A stretch of 64,000 bases of DNA from Dokdonia sp. PRO95 (GCF_000355805.1 NZ_CM001837.1:1513127-1577126), one strand, 5' to 3'; positions 17,507 through 26,179 are shown, counted from the first letter of the stretch. Notes: generated by a model not told the origin, from the letters alone. Program-made: numbers and translations.

Positions 17507-18190
17507 ATGAAAAAAAAGGACCTAAAAATACTTCTTGTAGATGATGAACCGGATATTCTTGAAATTGTAGGTTATAATTTATCTAATGAAGGTTACCAAG
17601 TTATAACTGGGTCAAATGGTGTAGAGGCTGTAAAACTTGCAAAAAAACATTCACCTCATTTAATCATTCTCGATGTGATGATGCCAGAGATGGACGGTAT
17701 AGAAGCTTGTGAAGTGATAAGAGCAAATAGCGATCTAGATCAAACTATAATTACATTCTTTACAGCTAGAGGAGAAGATTACTCACAAGTAGCAGGATTT
17801 GATGCTGGCGCAGACGATTATATTACAAAGCCTATTAAACCTAAGGTCTTAATAAGTAAGGTAAAAGCATTGCTAAGAAGATTTAAGGAAGAAGAAGTAG
17901 CTTCTCAAGTTACAAAAGTTGGTAATCTCGTAATCAATAGAGAGGAATATAAGGTGTATAAGGGTAAAGAAGAATTGTCTTTGCCGCGTAAAGAGTTTGA
18001 ATTATTGTCGCTATTAACATCAAAACCAGGTAAAGTGTTTACTCGAGAAGATATACTTGATAAAGTCTGGGGTCTGGAAGTTGTAGTGGGCGGGAGAACT
18101 ATAGACGTACACATACGTAAGCTTAGAGAAAAAATAGGAGATGCGTCTTTTAAAACTGTAAAAGGTGTAGGCTATAAATTTGTGATTTAA
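17507..18190 (+). CDS. OmpR/PhoB-family response regulator
   Basis: DNA-binding response regulator of 227 residues. The receiver domain (about 6-122) has acidic DDE near 16-18, the phospho-acceptor Asp in LIILDVMMPEMDG and the conserved Lys in DYITKPIKP. A C-terminal winged helix (about 135-227) has LSLPRKEFELLSLL, REDILDKVWG and GRTIDVHIRKLREKIG. It shares one base with the histidine kinase gene downstream, so this is a two-component pair of the PhoB/PhoR type; phosphate as the signal is not shown. Confidence 0.92.
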   Translation: MKKKDLKILLVDDEPDILEIVGYNLSNEGYQVITGSNGVEAVKLAKKHSPHLIILDVMMPEMDGIEACEVIRANSDLDQTIITFFTARGEDYSQVAGFDAGADDYITKPIKPKVLISKVKALLRRFKEEEVASQVTKVGNLVINREEYKVYKGKEELSLPRKEFELLSLLTSKPGKVFTREDILDKVWGLEVVVGGRTIDVHIRKLREKIGDASFKTVKGVGYKFVI

Positions 18191-19245
18191 TGGCCGCAGG
18201 AGATAAGCAGTCGTACTCATTCTCTCTTATTACGGCAAGTTATATATCAATAGTATTTGCGATACTTATTGTTACACTTGAGTTGTTGCGGGAGGGCGAG
18301 CCATCCTGGCAGGCGCCAGCGATAGGTGTGGGGCTATGCTTTGTTATTTCTTTTTTAATTATCCATTATAGAACTCAGTTTTTTATTATAAAGGGAGTTA
18401 AAGAGATTTATGATAACATAAAACTGCTTGAGGATGTGAGTTTTGTGCCAGATAATATTACCACAGACATGGCTTCCTTATCTGAGGAAGTAGAGCGTTA
18501 TGCAAAACGTAAGAAAATAGAAATATCATCTTTACGTATTCAAGATGAATATAGACGTGACTTTCTTGGAAACGTAGCACATGAATTAAAAACACCTCTT
18601 TTTACTGTACAAGGATATATTCTCACGCTTTTGGATGGAGCTATAAATGATAAAGCAGTACGTAAAAAATATCTACAACGTGCCGAAAAAGGTGTGGAGC
18701 GTCTCATTTACCTAGTAAATGATTTGGACATGATTACAAAGCTGGAAGTGGGCGACCTCAATATAAACTATGAGTATTTTGACATTATAGAGCTGGTGGA
18801 AAATACCTTTGAAATGTTAGAAATGAAAGCTGCAAGGAGGAATATCACACTTGCTTTTGATGCGCCTTACGATGATGGCGTGATGGTCAATGCAGATAAA
18901 GAACGTATGCAACAACTACTTACTAACCTTATAGAAAACTCTATAAAGTATGGTAAAGAAAACGGAACGACAGAAGTAAGCGTGCAAGATCTAATTCAGA
19001 ATAAAGTCCTGGTGCGCATTACAGATAATGGTGAGGGAGTAGAGAGTGTACATATCCCTAGACTTTTTGAGCGTTTTTATCGTGTAGATAAATCTGGTAA
19101 TCGTAAAGTAGGAGGTTCGGGTCTAGGCCTGTCTATTGTCAAGCACATCATTGAAGCGCATGAAGAAAGAGTGTATGTTGAAAGTGAATTTGGGGTGGGC
19201 TCTGAGTTCTCTTTTACCATTGAAAAGGCCGAAGAATTGAGTTAA
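18190..19245 (+). CDS. Sensor histidine kinase (PhoR-like architecture)
   Basis: Membrane histidine kinase of 351 residues, partner of the preceding regulator. Two hydrophobic segments near the N-terminus (about 9-30 and 38-58) leave almost no periplasmic domain. The H-box is NVAHELKTPLFTV, N-box LLTNLIENSIKYG, G1 ITDNGEGV and G2 GGSGLGLSIVKHIIE. The short sensor part suggests that it senses the membrane or a partner protein. Its last 123 bases are also covered, on the other strand, by the C-terminal coding region of the convergent glycosyltransferase, an unusually long overlap. Confidence 0.9.
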   Translation: MAAGDKQSYSFSLITASYISIVFAILIVTLELLREGEPSWQAPAIGVGLCFVISFLIIHYRTQFFIIKGVKEIYDNIKLLEDVSFVPDNITTDMASLSEEVERYAKRKKIEISSLRIQDEYRRDFLGNVAHELKTPLFTVQGYILTLLDGAINDKAVRKKYLQRAEKGVERLIYLVNDLDMITKLEVGDLNINYEYFDIIELVENTFEMLEMKAARRNITLAFDAPYDDGVMVNADKERMQQLLTNLIENSIKYGKENGTTEVSVQDLIQNKVLVRITDNGEGVESVHIPRLFERFYRVDKSGNRKVGGSGLGLSIVKHIIEAHEERVYVESEFGVGSEFSFTIEKAEELS

Positions 19246-20295
19246 ATCATAAGCAGGTAGTCCTTGCTCAAAGCCAGGATATACTTTAAGCCTAGGTAGC
19301 TCTTTGCTTTTAAAACTGTCTTGTGTGCAGTAAGGCGCAATCTTTTTTGTTTTCAATACCTCGGCAAGGTATTCTTGCTCGGTTTGTCCAGGTGTAGGTA
19401 TAAAGAACACCTTTTTTCTCATTACGGCTAGATCCATAATTGTAGTGTAACCAGATCGTGCAATTACATAGCTACTCTGGTTAATCGCTTTTTCTAAAGC
19501 AATAGACGTTAGATAATTTACAACCTTTATGTGATGGCCTACGCTCTTAAATTCCTGCTCTGAGGATACTTTTCCTTGTACAATAAGGAGCTTTGAACTA
19601 GATTTTTTAAATAATGTAATAATAATTTCTTCTAGCATGCTGCGCTGTGGCTCTGGTCCAGATAATACAGCGATATAGTCATAGATAATCTCTTCCTTGC
19701 GAGATTGCATCCTGCTCAAAGGTCCTATGTACTTGGTAGGTATAGAGAGTTTTTTTTGTGGATGCCCTAAAATTCCACTTAAATTTATATCGTCAGCTAC
19801 GTCAGGAACCCAACATTCATTAAACCTCTGAAGATACATTCTATGAGCGGCAGATGAGAACCATGTGGTTTTACCACTCAAGACTTGCAGCTGGTGACTT
19901 ATTATAACACACGGAACTTTTTTAGTGTATAGCCCAAGTCTGTTGTCAGATATTACACCATCTATATTTAATTTATAGATGAGTTCTTCAAGATCTCTGT
20001 GCTCCTCTTTTATCGTTCTTCGTATGGAAGGCAAATCTGCAATTAGTTTTCTTTTAAAATGCGATCCTTTCTCAGAATACTCAATATTATACGAAGGTAA
20101 AGTAACTGTAGCAAGGTCTGGAAATTCCTTTATAAGGAGTTTTAAGGCTTGGCCATCACTAGCGATGGTTACCTTATACTCTTGAGATAATAAAGTGCGA
20201 ATTATAGGGATGCATCGCGTAGCGTGACCCAGTCCCCAGTTGAGGGGTGCAACTAGTATGTGTTTTTTATAATTCACAATGCAAATATCTAACAC
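19123..20295 (-). CDS. MurG-like glycosyltransferase (GT28-type)
   Basis: GT-B-fold glycosyltransferase of 390 residues resembling MurG/UDP-glycosyltransferases. The N-terminal donor/acceptor loop is APLNWGLGHATRCIPI, followed by the SDNRLGLY region, and the C-terminal nucleotide-sugar site is VIARSGYTTIMDLAVMRKKVFFIPTPGQTEQEYLA. The sugar and acceptor are unknown. The final ~40 residues (after LFNGKRELRA) look like an extension, and they lie antisense to the histidine kinase gene. The start at ATG 20295 is upstream of the trmB start on the other strand; GTG 20277 is an alternative. Confidence 0.8.
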   Translation of the reverse strand: MLDICIVNYKKHILVAPLNWGLGHATRCIPIIRTLLSQEYKVTIASDGQALKLLIKEFPDLATVTLPSYNIEYSEKGSHFKRKLIADLPSIRRTIKEEHRDLEELIYKLNIDGVISDNRLGLYTKKVPCVIISHQLQVLSGKTTWFSSAAHRMYLQRFNECWVPDVADDINLSGILGHPQKKLSIPTKYIGPLSRMQSRKEEIIYDYIAVLSGPEPQRSMLEEIIITLFKKSSSKLLIVQGKVSSEQEFKSVGHHIKVVNYLTSIALEKAINQSSYVIARSGYTTIMDLAVMRKKVFFIPTPGQTEQEYLAEVLKTKKIAPYCTQDSFKSKELPRLKVYPGFEQGLPAYDLTQFFGLFNGKRELRAHPKFTFNIHSFFMRFNDVLDNRQA

Positions 20296-20345
20296 TTCTA
20301 ACTACTAAAAGTTTCCTTAATTTTACCAAAACATTAAATATACCT

Positions 20346-21020
20346 GTGGGAAGTAAAAATAAGCTTAAGCGTTTTAGAGAAAATGAGACTTTTTCAAATG
20401 TAGTACAACCTACAAGGGAAGAACTCGTAGATGGTACATTCCCATTAAAGGGTAAATGGAATAAAGACTTTTTTAAAAATGAGAACCCTATCGTAGTCGA
20501 GCTAGGTTGTGGTAAAGGAGAATATTCTGTGGGGCTCGCGCAATCTTATCCAGATAAAAACTTTGTGGGTATTGATATAAAAGGTGCCCGTTTTTGGAGA
20601 GGAGCAAAAACAGCAATAGAAGACAACTTGACTAACGTAGGTTTTATGCGTACGCAAATTGAGTTGATTGAGCACGCTTTCGCGAAAGCGGAAATAGATG
20701 AAATATGGATTACTTTTCCAGATCCTCAAATTAAGTACAAGCGCACAAAACACAGAATGACTAATACGGAGTTTCTCCAAAAGTATAAGCGTGTGCTTAA
20801 ACCAGGCGGTTGTGTAAACTTAAAAACTGACTCTGAGTTTATGCATGGTTACACCTTAGGGTTACTTCACGGCGAAGGTCACGAGATTTTAGAGGCAAAT
20901 CATAATGTGTATAAGAATGAATACTCTCCTAAGGAAGTGGTAGGTATTCAAACTTTTTATGAAAAACAATATCTAGAACAAGGAAAACCAATTACTTATA
21001 TTAAATTTAGAGTTAAGTAA
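20346..21020 (+). CDS. trmB: tRNA (guanine-N7-)-methyltransferase
   Basis: SAM-dependent methyltransferase making m7G46 in tRNA, 224 residues. The SAM-binding VVELGCGKGEYSVGLA, FVGIDIKGARFWRGA and the family hallmark IDEIWITFPDPQIKYKR are present. GTG 20346 is chosen because MGSKNKLKRF is the usual N-terminus in this group; the frame extends 33 codons further upstream but that would overlap the divergent glycosyltransferase. Residues 111-115 (AFAKA, in IEHAFAKAEIDEIW) are encoded by the palindrome, at a position where family members normally have a similar Phe-Ala segment. Confidence 0.93.
   Translation: MGSKNKLKRFRENETFSNVVQPTREELVDGTFPLKGKWNKDFFKNENPIVVELGCGKGEYSVGLAQSYPDKNFVGIDIKGARFWRGAKTAIEDNLTNVGFMRTQIELIEHAFAKAEIDEIWITFPDPQIKYKRTKHRMTNTEFLQKYKRVLKPGGCVNLKTDSEFMHGYTLGLLHGEGHEILEANHNVYKNEYSPKEVVGIQTFYEKQYLEQGKPITYIKFRVK
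20675..20690. repeat. AFAKA palindrome copy 6 (coding)
   Basis: Perfect CGCTTTCGCGAAAGCG in trmB, in the AFAKA phase. Confidence 0.95.
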
Positions 21021-21029
21021 CCGCTAGCC

Positions 21030-21659
21030 TTGGAGATAACAAAACTCTTCTTAATTACATTTTTTGCTGCTTTAGCAGGAGTTATCCCTCCTGGTCTAAT
21101 AAATATGTCGGTTGCAAAAACCTGTGTAGAACGTGGTCGCAATAATGGATTGCTAGTTGCTATAGGGGCATCATTTATTGTAATTATACAGGCACTTATT
21201 GCTGTACTGCTGGCTAAATATATTTTTGGCAATCCATTTGTTCAAAATATGTTATTGAGAACAGGGCTTGTAATTTTCTTAATAATGGCGGTGTTCTTCT
21301 TTATGAAGGCAAAGCGGGGGAAGGTTCCTAAAGTAAAGCTATCTAAAAATAGAGGACTCAAGAGTCTAGGTAAAGGGATGATGATCTCTGTCCTTAATAT
21401 CCTGCCCATACCATATTTTTGTGCCCTAGGCGCTGCCTTAAATGTGAGTGGTAAAGTAGAGTACGATATTGTAGCTATTACGTTTTTTGTGCTAGCGGCA
21501 GCATTGGGAACCTTTACGGCGCTTTATTTTTATGTGATATTTTTTGCAAGAATTCAGAGTAGAGCAACCACTTTTACAAAGTATTCTAATTACTTTATGG
21601 CTGGTCTTATGGTGATATTAATGATTATTACACTAGTAAGAACTATCTACTTCGAATGA
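21030..21659 (+). CDS. LysE-family amino-acid exporter
   Basis: Inner-membrane exporter of 209 residues with about six hydrophobic helices, matching the LysE/RhtB family. The N-terminal FFAALAGVIPPGLINMSVAKTCVERGRNNGLLVAIGAS is the family's conserved region. The substrate is unknown. The start is TTG 21030, 9 bases after trmB; no ATG is available before the first helix. The TGA overlaps the ATG of the following alkyltransferase-like gene (ATGA), so trmB, this gene and the next form an operon. Confidence 0.85.
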   Translation: MEITKLFLITFFAALAGVIPPGLINMSVAKTCVERGRNNGLLVAIGASFIVIIQALIAVLLAKYIFGNPFVQNMLLRTGLVIFLIMAVFFFMKAKRGKVPKVKLSKNRGLKSLGKGMMISVLNILPIPYFCALGAALNVSGKVEYDIVAITFFVLAAALGTFTALYFYVIFFARIQSRATTFTKYSNYFMAGLMVILMIITLVRTIYFE

Positions 21660-22006
21660 ATTATACACCAAAAACCGAAAATTTCTTTACAAAGGTCTAC
21701 GCGGTTGCTGCCCAGATACCTTATGGTCGTGTAACAAGTTATGGGGCTATTGCAAAGTACTTAGGAGCTGCGAGAAGTAGCCGTATGGTGGGGTGGGCAA
21801 TGAATGGTGCACATACACATAGTGAAGTCCCTGCTCACAGAGTTGTAAATCGGGTGGGTCTACTTACGGGTAAGCATCATTTTGCACAAACTAATCTTAT
21901 GCAACAGCTACTAGAAAACGAGGGTGTAGAGGTGGTAGATGATAAGATTGTGGCATTTAAAAAGCACTTCTGGGACCCTAGTGTGGAGTTGTCACCATAC
22001 TTCTAG
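21656..22006 (+). CDS. Alkyltransferase-like protein (MGMT family, no active Cys)
   Basis: Protein of 116 residues with only the DNA-binding domain of O6-alkylguanine-DNA alkyltransferases. PYGRVTSYGAIAKYLG is the helix-turn-helix approach, with MVGWAMNG following. The active-site PCHR is replaced by PAHR (VPAHRVVNRVG), so it cannot accept the alkyl group and belongs to the ATL class, which bind O6-alkylguanine and hand lesions to nucleotide excision repair in studied species. It overlaps the LysE-family gene by 4 bases. Confidence 0.88.
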   Translation: MNYTPKTENFFTKVYAVAAQIPYGRVTSYGAIAKYLGAARSSRMVGWAMNGAHTHSEVPAHRVVNRVGLLTGKHHFAQTNLMQQLLENEGVEVVDDKIVAFKKHFWDPSVELSPYF

Positions 22007-22091
22007 CGCTAGGCAGAGAATCCCTAAAAATCAATAAAATATTTTGTGATTAAACAAACTTGAAATGTCAAATAATTTGAAATTTCAAAGG

Positions 22092-22123
22092 TTGGAATAT
22101 ACATGCTCGCGGTTGTATCTTTG
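22092..22123 (+). promoter_or_regulatory. Promoter of the mrp-nifU operon
   Basis: TTG (22092-22094), a 21-base spacer, then TATCTTTG (22116-22123): a good match to the Bacteroidetes -33/-7 promoter, 51 bases before the mrp ATG. Confidence 0.65.
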
Positions 22124-22174
22124 CATTTAGAATCAGTCTAATTAGAGATTATTCAGAATTGCTTAAACACAACA

Positions 22175-23311
22175 ATGAAACTACAAAAAAACGATATTCT
22201 TGAGGCTTTAAAAACCATAACAGCTCCAGGTGCTGGAGAAAACATGGTAGATAGTGGTGCTGTTACAAACGTACTTACGTTTGGTGATGAGGTGATAGTA
22301 GATATTACTATTAATAACCCAACGTTACAAGCACGTAAAAAGGCAGAGGTTGATATTATGAAAACCATACACGATAAAGTGTTTGCAAAAGCACAAGTGA
22401 AGGTTAATGTAAAAGTCAACGCACCAGCCAAAGATGAAAGCAACGAGATAAAAGGAAAGGAAATTCCAGGTATTAAAAATATCGTAGCTATTGCTTCTGG
22501 AAAAGGAGGAGTGGGTAAATCTACAGTGACTTCAAATATCGCGGTTACACTTGCAAAAATGGGATTCAAAGTAGGAATTCTAGATGCAGATATCTATGGT
22601 CCTTCTGTACCTATTATGTTTGATGTAGCAAATGAGAGACCACTTTCTGTTACCGTAGATGGTAAGTCAAAAATGAAGCCTGTAGAGAGTTACGGAGTAA
22701 AAGTACTGTCTATCGGATTTTTTACTAAGCCAGATCAAGCGGTTATCTGGAGAGGGCCTATGGCGGCAAAAGCTCTTAATCAAATGATTTTTGATGCTGC
22801 TTGGGGTGAACTAGATTTCTTACTGTTAGACCTTCCTCCGGGAACTGGAGACATACACTTGAGCATTATGCAATCACTACCTATTACAGGAGCGGTTGTT
22901 GTGAGTACACCTCAAAATGTGGCACTTGCAGATGCAAAGAAAGGTGTAGCGATGTTCCAGCAAGAAAGTATCAATGTCCCAGTACTTGGTATCGTTGAGA
23001 ACATGGCTTACTTTACGCCAGATGAGTTACCAGATAATAAATATTACATCTTCGGAAAGGAAGGAGCAAAGAATCTTGCCGATGATTTAGGCGTACGTTT
23101 ACTGGGAGAAATACCATTAGTACAGAGTATACGTGAAGCAGGAGATGTAGGTCGTCCAGCTGCATTACAAGCAAACACGCCTACAATGCTAGCCTTTGAT
23201 GAGCTTACTAAAAATGTTGTTGAAGAAACTGTACGCCGCAACAAAAGCCTACCAGCAACAGAGGCTATAAAGATTACTACCATGGCAGGTTGTTCTGCTG
23301 TAAAGAATTAA
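22175..23311 (+). CDS. mrp: Mrp/ApbC-family iron-sulfur carrier ATPase
   Basis: P-loop ATPase of 378 residues that carries Fe-S clusters to apo-proteins. An N-terminal DUF59/MIP18-like domain (about 1-85) precedes the deviant Walker A GKGGVGKST near residue 110, then DADIYGPSVP, and LLLDLPPGTGDIHL (Walker B). The MIP18-Mrp fusion is the normal bacterial arrangement. Near residue 70 it has VFAKAQ, the same peptide as the dispersed repeat but with different codons. The NifU-domain gene starts 2 bases after it, followed by ferredoxin reductase and ferredoxin genes. Confidence 0.93.
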   Translation: MKLQKNDILEALKTITAPGAGENMVDSGAVTNVLTFGDEVIVDITINNPTLQARKKAEVDIMKTIHDKVFAKAQVKVNVKVNAPAKDESNEIKGKEIPGIKNIVAIASGKGGVGKSTVTSNIAVTLAKMGFKVGILDADIYGPSVPIMFDVANERPLSVTVDGKSKMKPVESYGVKVLSIGFFTKPDQAVIWRGPMAAKALNQMIFDAAWGELDFLLLDLPPGTGDIHLSIMQSLPITGAVVVSTPQNVALADAKKGVAMFQQESINVPVLGIVENMAYFTPDELPDNKYYIFGKEGAKNLADDLGVRLLGEIPLVQSIREAGDVGRPAALQANTPTMLAFDELTKNVVEETVRRNKSLPATEAIKITTMAGCSAVKN

Positions 23312-23313
23312 TT

Positions 23314-23556
23314 ATGACCGGAGCAGAGTTAACCCAAAAAGTAGAAGAGGCACTTCAAGAAATTCGTCCGTTTTTACAGAGTGACGGTGGAGATATTACC
23401 CTTTTGGGCATAGATAACGATACCGTTGTACGTGTCCAATTGCAAGGGGCTTGTGTAGGATGCTCTGTAAATCAAATGACACTTAAAAGTGGCGTGGAGA
23501 TGACTATAAAAAAGCATGCTCCGCAGATAGAAGAAGTCATTAATGTTAAGGCTTAA
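23314..23556 (+). CDS. NifU C-terminal-domain Fe-S scaffold protein
   Basis: Small scaffold of 80 residues consisting of the NifU C-terminal domain, which binds a 4Fe-4S cluster between subunits. The motif GACVGCSVNQMTLKSGVE (CxxC) is intact, and PFLQSDGGDITLLGI precedes it. ATG 23314 is chosen over in-frame codons that overlap mrp; it begins 2 bases after the mrp stop. It probably supplies clusters to Mrp or directly to targets. Confidence 0.93.
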   Translation: MTGAELTQKVEEALQEIRPFLQSDGGDITLLGIDNDTVVRVQLQGACVGCSVNQMTLKSGVEMTIKKHAPQIEEVINVKA

Positions 23557-23600
23557 GACTGATAATAGTCATCTTTTTAGATAGAGGATGTATTTATTTT

Positions 23601-23616
23601 TGCTTTCGCGAAAGCG
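23601..23616. repeat. AFAKA palindrome copy 7 (intergenic)
   Basis: TGCTTTCGCGAAAGCG, 15 of 16, between the NifU-domain gene and the ferredoxin reductase gene, 15 bases before the latter's ATG. Confidence 0.92.
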
Positions 23617-23631
23617 TATTAATAAGAATCA

Positions 23632-24684
23632 ATGATTAAAACAGATATACTCATTATAGGTGCTGGTCCAACAGGACTTTTTGCCGTATTTGAAGCAGGA
23701 TTATTAAAGTTGAAATGTCATCTTATTGACGCACTACCGCAACCAGGAGGGCAGTGTTCTGAGATTTATCCTAAGAAACCTATCTATGATATCCCTGCAT
23801 TTCCAGAAGTGCTTGCGGGAGATCTTGTAGATAATTTAATGAAACAAATTGAGCCTTTCCAGCCAGGATTTACACTAGGTGAGCGTGCTCAAACTATAGA
23901 TAAACAAGAGGACGGTAGCTTTATAGTAACCACAAATAAAGGAACAAAACACCACGCGCCAGTTGTTGCAATTGCGGGAGGTTTAGGGAGTTTTGAGCCT
24001 CGCAAGCCGCCTATTCCTAATATTGCCAACTATGAAGATATTGGGGTAGAATATATCATAAGAGATCCTGAGTTGTACCGTGACAAGAAGGTAATTATTG
24101 CTGGTGGTGGAGATAGTGCTTTAGACTGGAGTATTTTTCTAGCAGATGTTGCTAGTGAAGTGACGCTAGTACACCGTCGTAATGAATTCCGTGGAGCTCT
24201 TGATAGTGTAGAGAAAGTTCAAGAGCTAAAAAATCAAGGACGCATTAAGTTAATCACCCCAGCAGAGGTGGTTGATGTACTAGGAGATACACATGTAAGT
24301 GGGGTAACCATAAAACAAGGTGAGGAAACATTTAATGAAGCTTGTGATCACTTTATACCGCTCTTTGGATTAGCTCCTAAATTAGGTCCTATAGGAGACT
24401 GGGGGCTTGAGATTGAGAAAAATGCTATTAAAGTGGATAATAGTTTGGACTACCAAACAAATATCCCTGGTATATATGCAATAGGAGACGTAAATACTTA
24501 TCCAGGTAAATTGAAGTTAATCCTTTGTGGTTTTCACGAAGCGACGTTAATGTGCCAGAGTGCTTACCAGCGTATCTTTCCAGATAAACGTTATGTGATG
24601 AAATATACGACCGTAGGTGGAGTCACTGGGTTTGACGGAACAAAGAAAGAAGCCCCTAAGGCTGTAGTAAAAGCAATAGACTAG
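23632..24684 (+). CDS. Ferredoxin--NADP+ reductase, thioredoxin-reductase type
   Basis: FAD- and NADP-binding flavoprotein of 350 residues of the low-GC/YumC ferredoxin-NADP reductase class. FAD motif IIGAGPTGLFA at the N-terminus, second Rossmann motif VIIAGGGDSALDW near residue 157, and GIYAIGDVNTYPGKLKLI near the C-terminus. It lacks the CxxC redox pair of thioredoxin reductase. The ferredoxin gene 53 bases downstream is a likely electron partner. The palindrome copy at 23601 lies just before its start. Confidence 0.92.
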   Translation: MIKTDILIIGAGPTGLFAVFEAGLLKLKCHLIDALPQPGGQCSEIYPKKPIYDIPAFPEVLAGDLVDNLMKQIEPFQPGFTLGERAQTIDKQEDGSFIVTTNKGTKHHAPVVAIAGGLGSFEPRKPPIPNIANYEDIGVEYIIRDPELYRDKKVIIAGGGDSALDWSIFLADVASEVTLVHRRNEFRGALDSVEKVQELKNQGRIKLITPAEVVDVLGDTHVSGVTIKQGEETFNEACDHFIPLFGLAPKLGPIGDWGLEIEKNAIKVDNSLDYQTNIPGIYAIGDVNTYPGKLKLILCGFHEATLMCQSAYQRIFPDKRYVMKYTTVGGVTGFDGTKKEAPKAVVKAID

Positions 24685-24737
24685 TAATAGGTTAATCGTA
24701 AAGTTATTATAGAGGGTTAACCTATAAATCGCTATCC

Positions 24738-25067
24738 ATGATAGATATTAAAATTACAATTACAGATCGCGATGGCGTTGCTCACGAGATTGATGCTCCT
24801 ACAGATATGAATATGAACTTAATGGAGGTTGTGCGCTCTTATGAGCTCGCTCCAGAAGGTACTATAGGTATTTGTGGTGGTATGGCGATGTGTGCATCAT
24901 GTCAATGTTATGTGGAGAGTGATCATGACTTACCTGAAATGGGTGATGATGAGGAAGCAATGCTTGCCGAGGCCTTTCATGTACAAGATAATAGCCGTTT
25001 GGGCTGCCAGCTACATATACATCAAGATATGGATGGATTAAGAGTAACCTTAGCTCCAGAAGAATAG
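24738..25067 (+). CDS. 2Fe-2S ferredoxin
   Basis: Electron-transfer protein of 109 residues of the adrenodoxin-like type. The cluster ligands are CGGMAMCASCQCYVE plus a final Cys in NSRLGCQLHI, giving the Cys-x5-Cys-x2-Cys spacing. The acidic ELPEMGDDEEAML-type segment matches the partner-binding region of vertebrate-type ferredoxins. It follows its likely reductase. A long hairpin ends the unit at 25101-25134. Confidence 0.93.
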   Translation: MIDIKITITDRDGVAHEIDAPTDMNMNLMEVVRSYELAPEGTIGICGGMAMCASCQCYVESDHDLPEMGDDEEAMLAEAFHVQDNSRLGCQLHIHQDMDGLRVTLAPEE

Positions 25068-25100
25068 AAGGAGTAAAGTATATTATTAAAAATTATATCG

Positions 25101-25134
25101 AGGGATTATAAGGCTAGCTAGTTTTATAATCCCT
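25101..25134. terminator. Terminator shared by ferredoxin and metallophosphoesterase genes
   Basis: AGGGATTATAA pairs with TTATAATCCCT (11 bp, 12-base loop), followed by AATTTTTTG. The stop codon of the minus-strand gene lies in the loop, so the hairpin overlaps its last codons. Confidence 0.75.
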
Positions 25135-26010
25135 AATTTTTTGAGGGCCTTCTAGTAATACACGGTTTACATGCAGGTGACCTTCTTCTGTAGTGGTAAT
25201 ATGCCATTTTATAAGGGAGATAGCCCCTTTCTCTATTTCTAAACCTGTAATACTACGTGGGTGAACACAACTACCATCATTAAAAAAAGCAATATCCCCG
25301 GGTTCTGGAAATCGAGGTCTATGTGTGTGACCCGTAATGGTAAGTAGATTGTTATTTTCTGTAATCCACTTTTTAATACGGCGCTCTACTTTTATGAGCT
25401 CTTTGTAATTTTTTGCAGGACTCGTAGGGTCAGAAATACCAAATATTTGAAGAGGTTTCCATAAAACTCTAACGAGAAATCTATTAAACCGCCAGCCGTG
25501 ATAATTGAGCCAGTCGGCTTGATGACCATGGCATAAAAATAGTTCTTGAGCGCTCTCTTGATGTTTTAATATCAATGCCTCATGATACTCTAGATCTTTA
25601 AATAAAACCTCTTCTCTGCCATCCTTTGGGTCAAAATAGGTGCTCAAATGCTTTTGAACGTAGTTCTTATCGCGATATACCATATCATGATTTCCCCAGA
25701 TGAGGTGAAGTCGTTTTTCAAAGTGAAACTTCTGCAGTAATGTATATACATTTTTATGAGCGCGTAAGATGCTTTCAAAGGTGCTATTTTCCCATAATTC
25801 ATCACCATCCCCTAGCTCGCAGTAGGTGAACCCTTCCTTGTAATAATGTTTTAGAGCGTGGTAATAGATATTTTCATTTCTCGCAAAATCATCGGCAAAG
25901 CTTTTGTCTCCGCGGTGACAGTCAGAAAAGAAAACTAGTTTATCAGCATCAGAAAATGGTATTTCCTTTGCTGCTTTATAAGCTCTGTCTAAACGCTGTC
26001 TTGTATTCAC
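25114..26010 (-). CDS. Calcineurin-like metallophosphoesterase
   Basis: Cytosolic metallophosphoesterase of 298 residues. All five blocks are visible: FFSDCHRGD (DxH), ELGDGDELW (GDxxD/E), IWGNHDMVY (GNHD), LFLCHGHQAD (GH) and TITGHTHRP (GHxH). The substrate is not predictable; UDP-2,3-diacylglucosamine hydrolases and nucleotide phosphatases share this layout. It begins 95 bases before the tRNA-Pro gene's 3' end, with palindrome copy 8 in that gap. Confidence 0.87.
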   Translation of the reverse strand: MNTRQRLDRAYKAAKEIPFSDADKLVFFSDCHRGDKSFADDFARNENIYYHALKHYYKEGFTYCELGDGDELWENSTFESILRAHKNVYTLLQKFHFEKRLHLIWGNHDMVYRDKNYVQKHLSTYFDPKDGREEVLFKDLEYHEALILKHQESAQELFLCHGHQADWLNYHGWRFNRFLVRVLWKPLQIFGISDPTSPAKNYKELIKVERRIKKWITENNNLLTITGHTHRPRFPEPGDIAFFNDGSCVHPRSITGLEIEKGAISLIKWHITTTEEGHLHVNRVLLEGPQKIRDYKTS

Positions 26011-26059
26011 AGGTTAAATATCTTAAAAAAGACTGAGATTAATAGGGTTGAGAGGAGTA

Positions 26060-26075
26060 CGCTTTCGCGAAAGCG
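26060..26075. repeat. AFAKA palindrome copy 8 (intergenic)
   Basis: Perfect CGCTTTCGCGAAAGCG (flanked by A and T, 18 bases symmetric at 26059-26076) between the metallophosphoesterase gene and tRNA-Pro(GGG). Confidence 0.95.
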
Positions 26076-26104
26076 TAAAATAAATACATCCTATCTATTT
26101 TATG

Positions 26105-26179
26105 TCGGGTAGAGAGGATTCGAACCTCCGATCTCTGGTCCCCCAGACCAGCACTTTAACCGGACTAAGCTACTACCCG
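26105..26179 (-). tRNA. tRNA-Pro (anticodon GGG)
   Basis: Read on the minus strand the 75 bases fold as a cloverleaf: acceptor CGGGTAG with CTACCCG, anticodon stem CTGGT/ACCAG with loop CTGGGGG (anticodon GGG), T arm GGAGG-TTCGAAT-CCTCT, discriminator A. The 3' CCA is not encoded. Confidence 0.95.
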
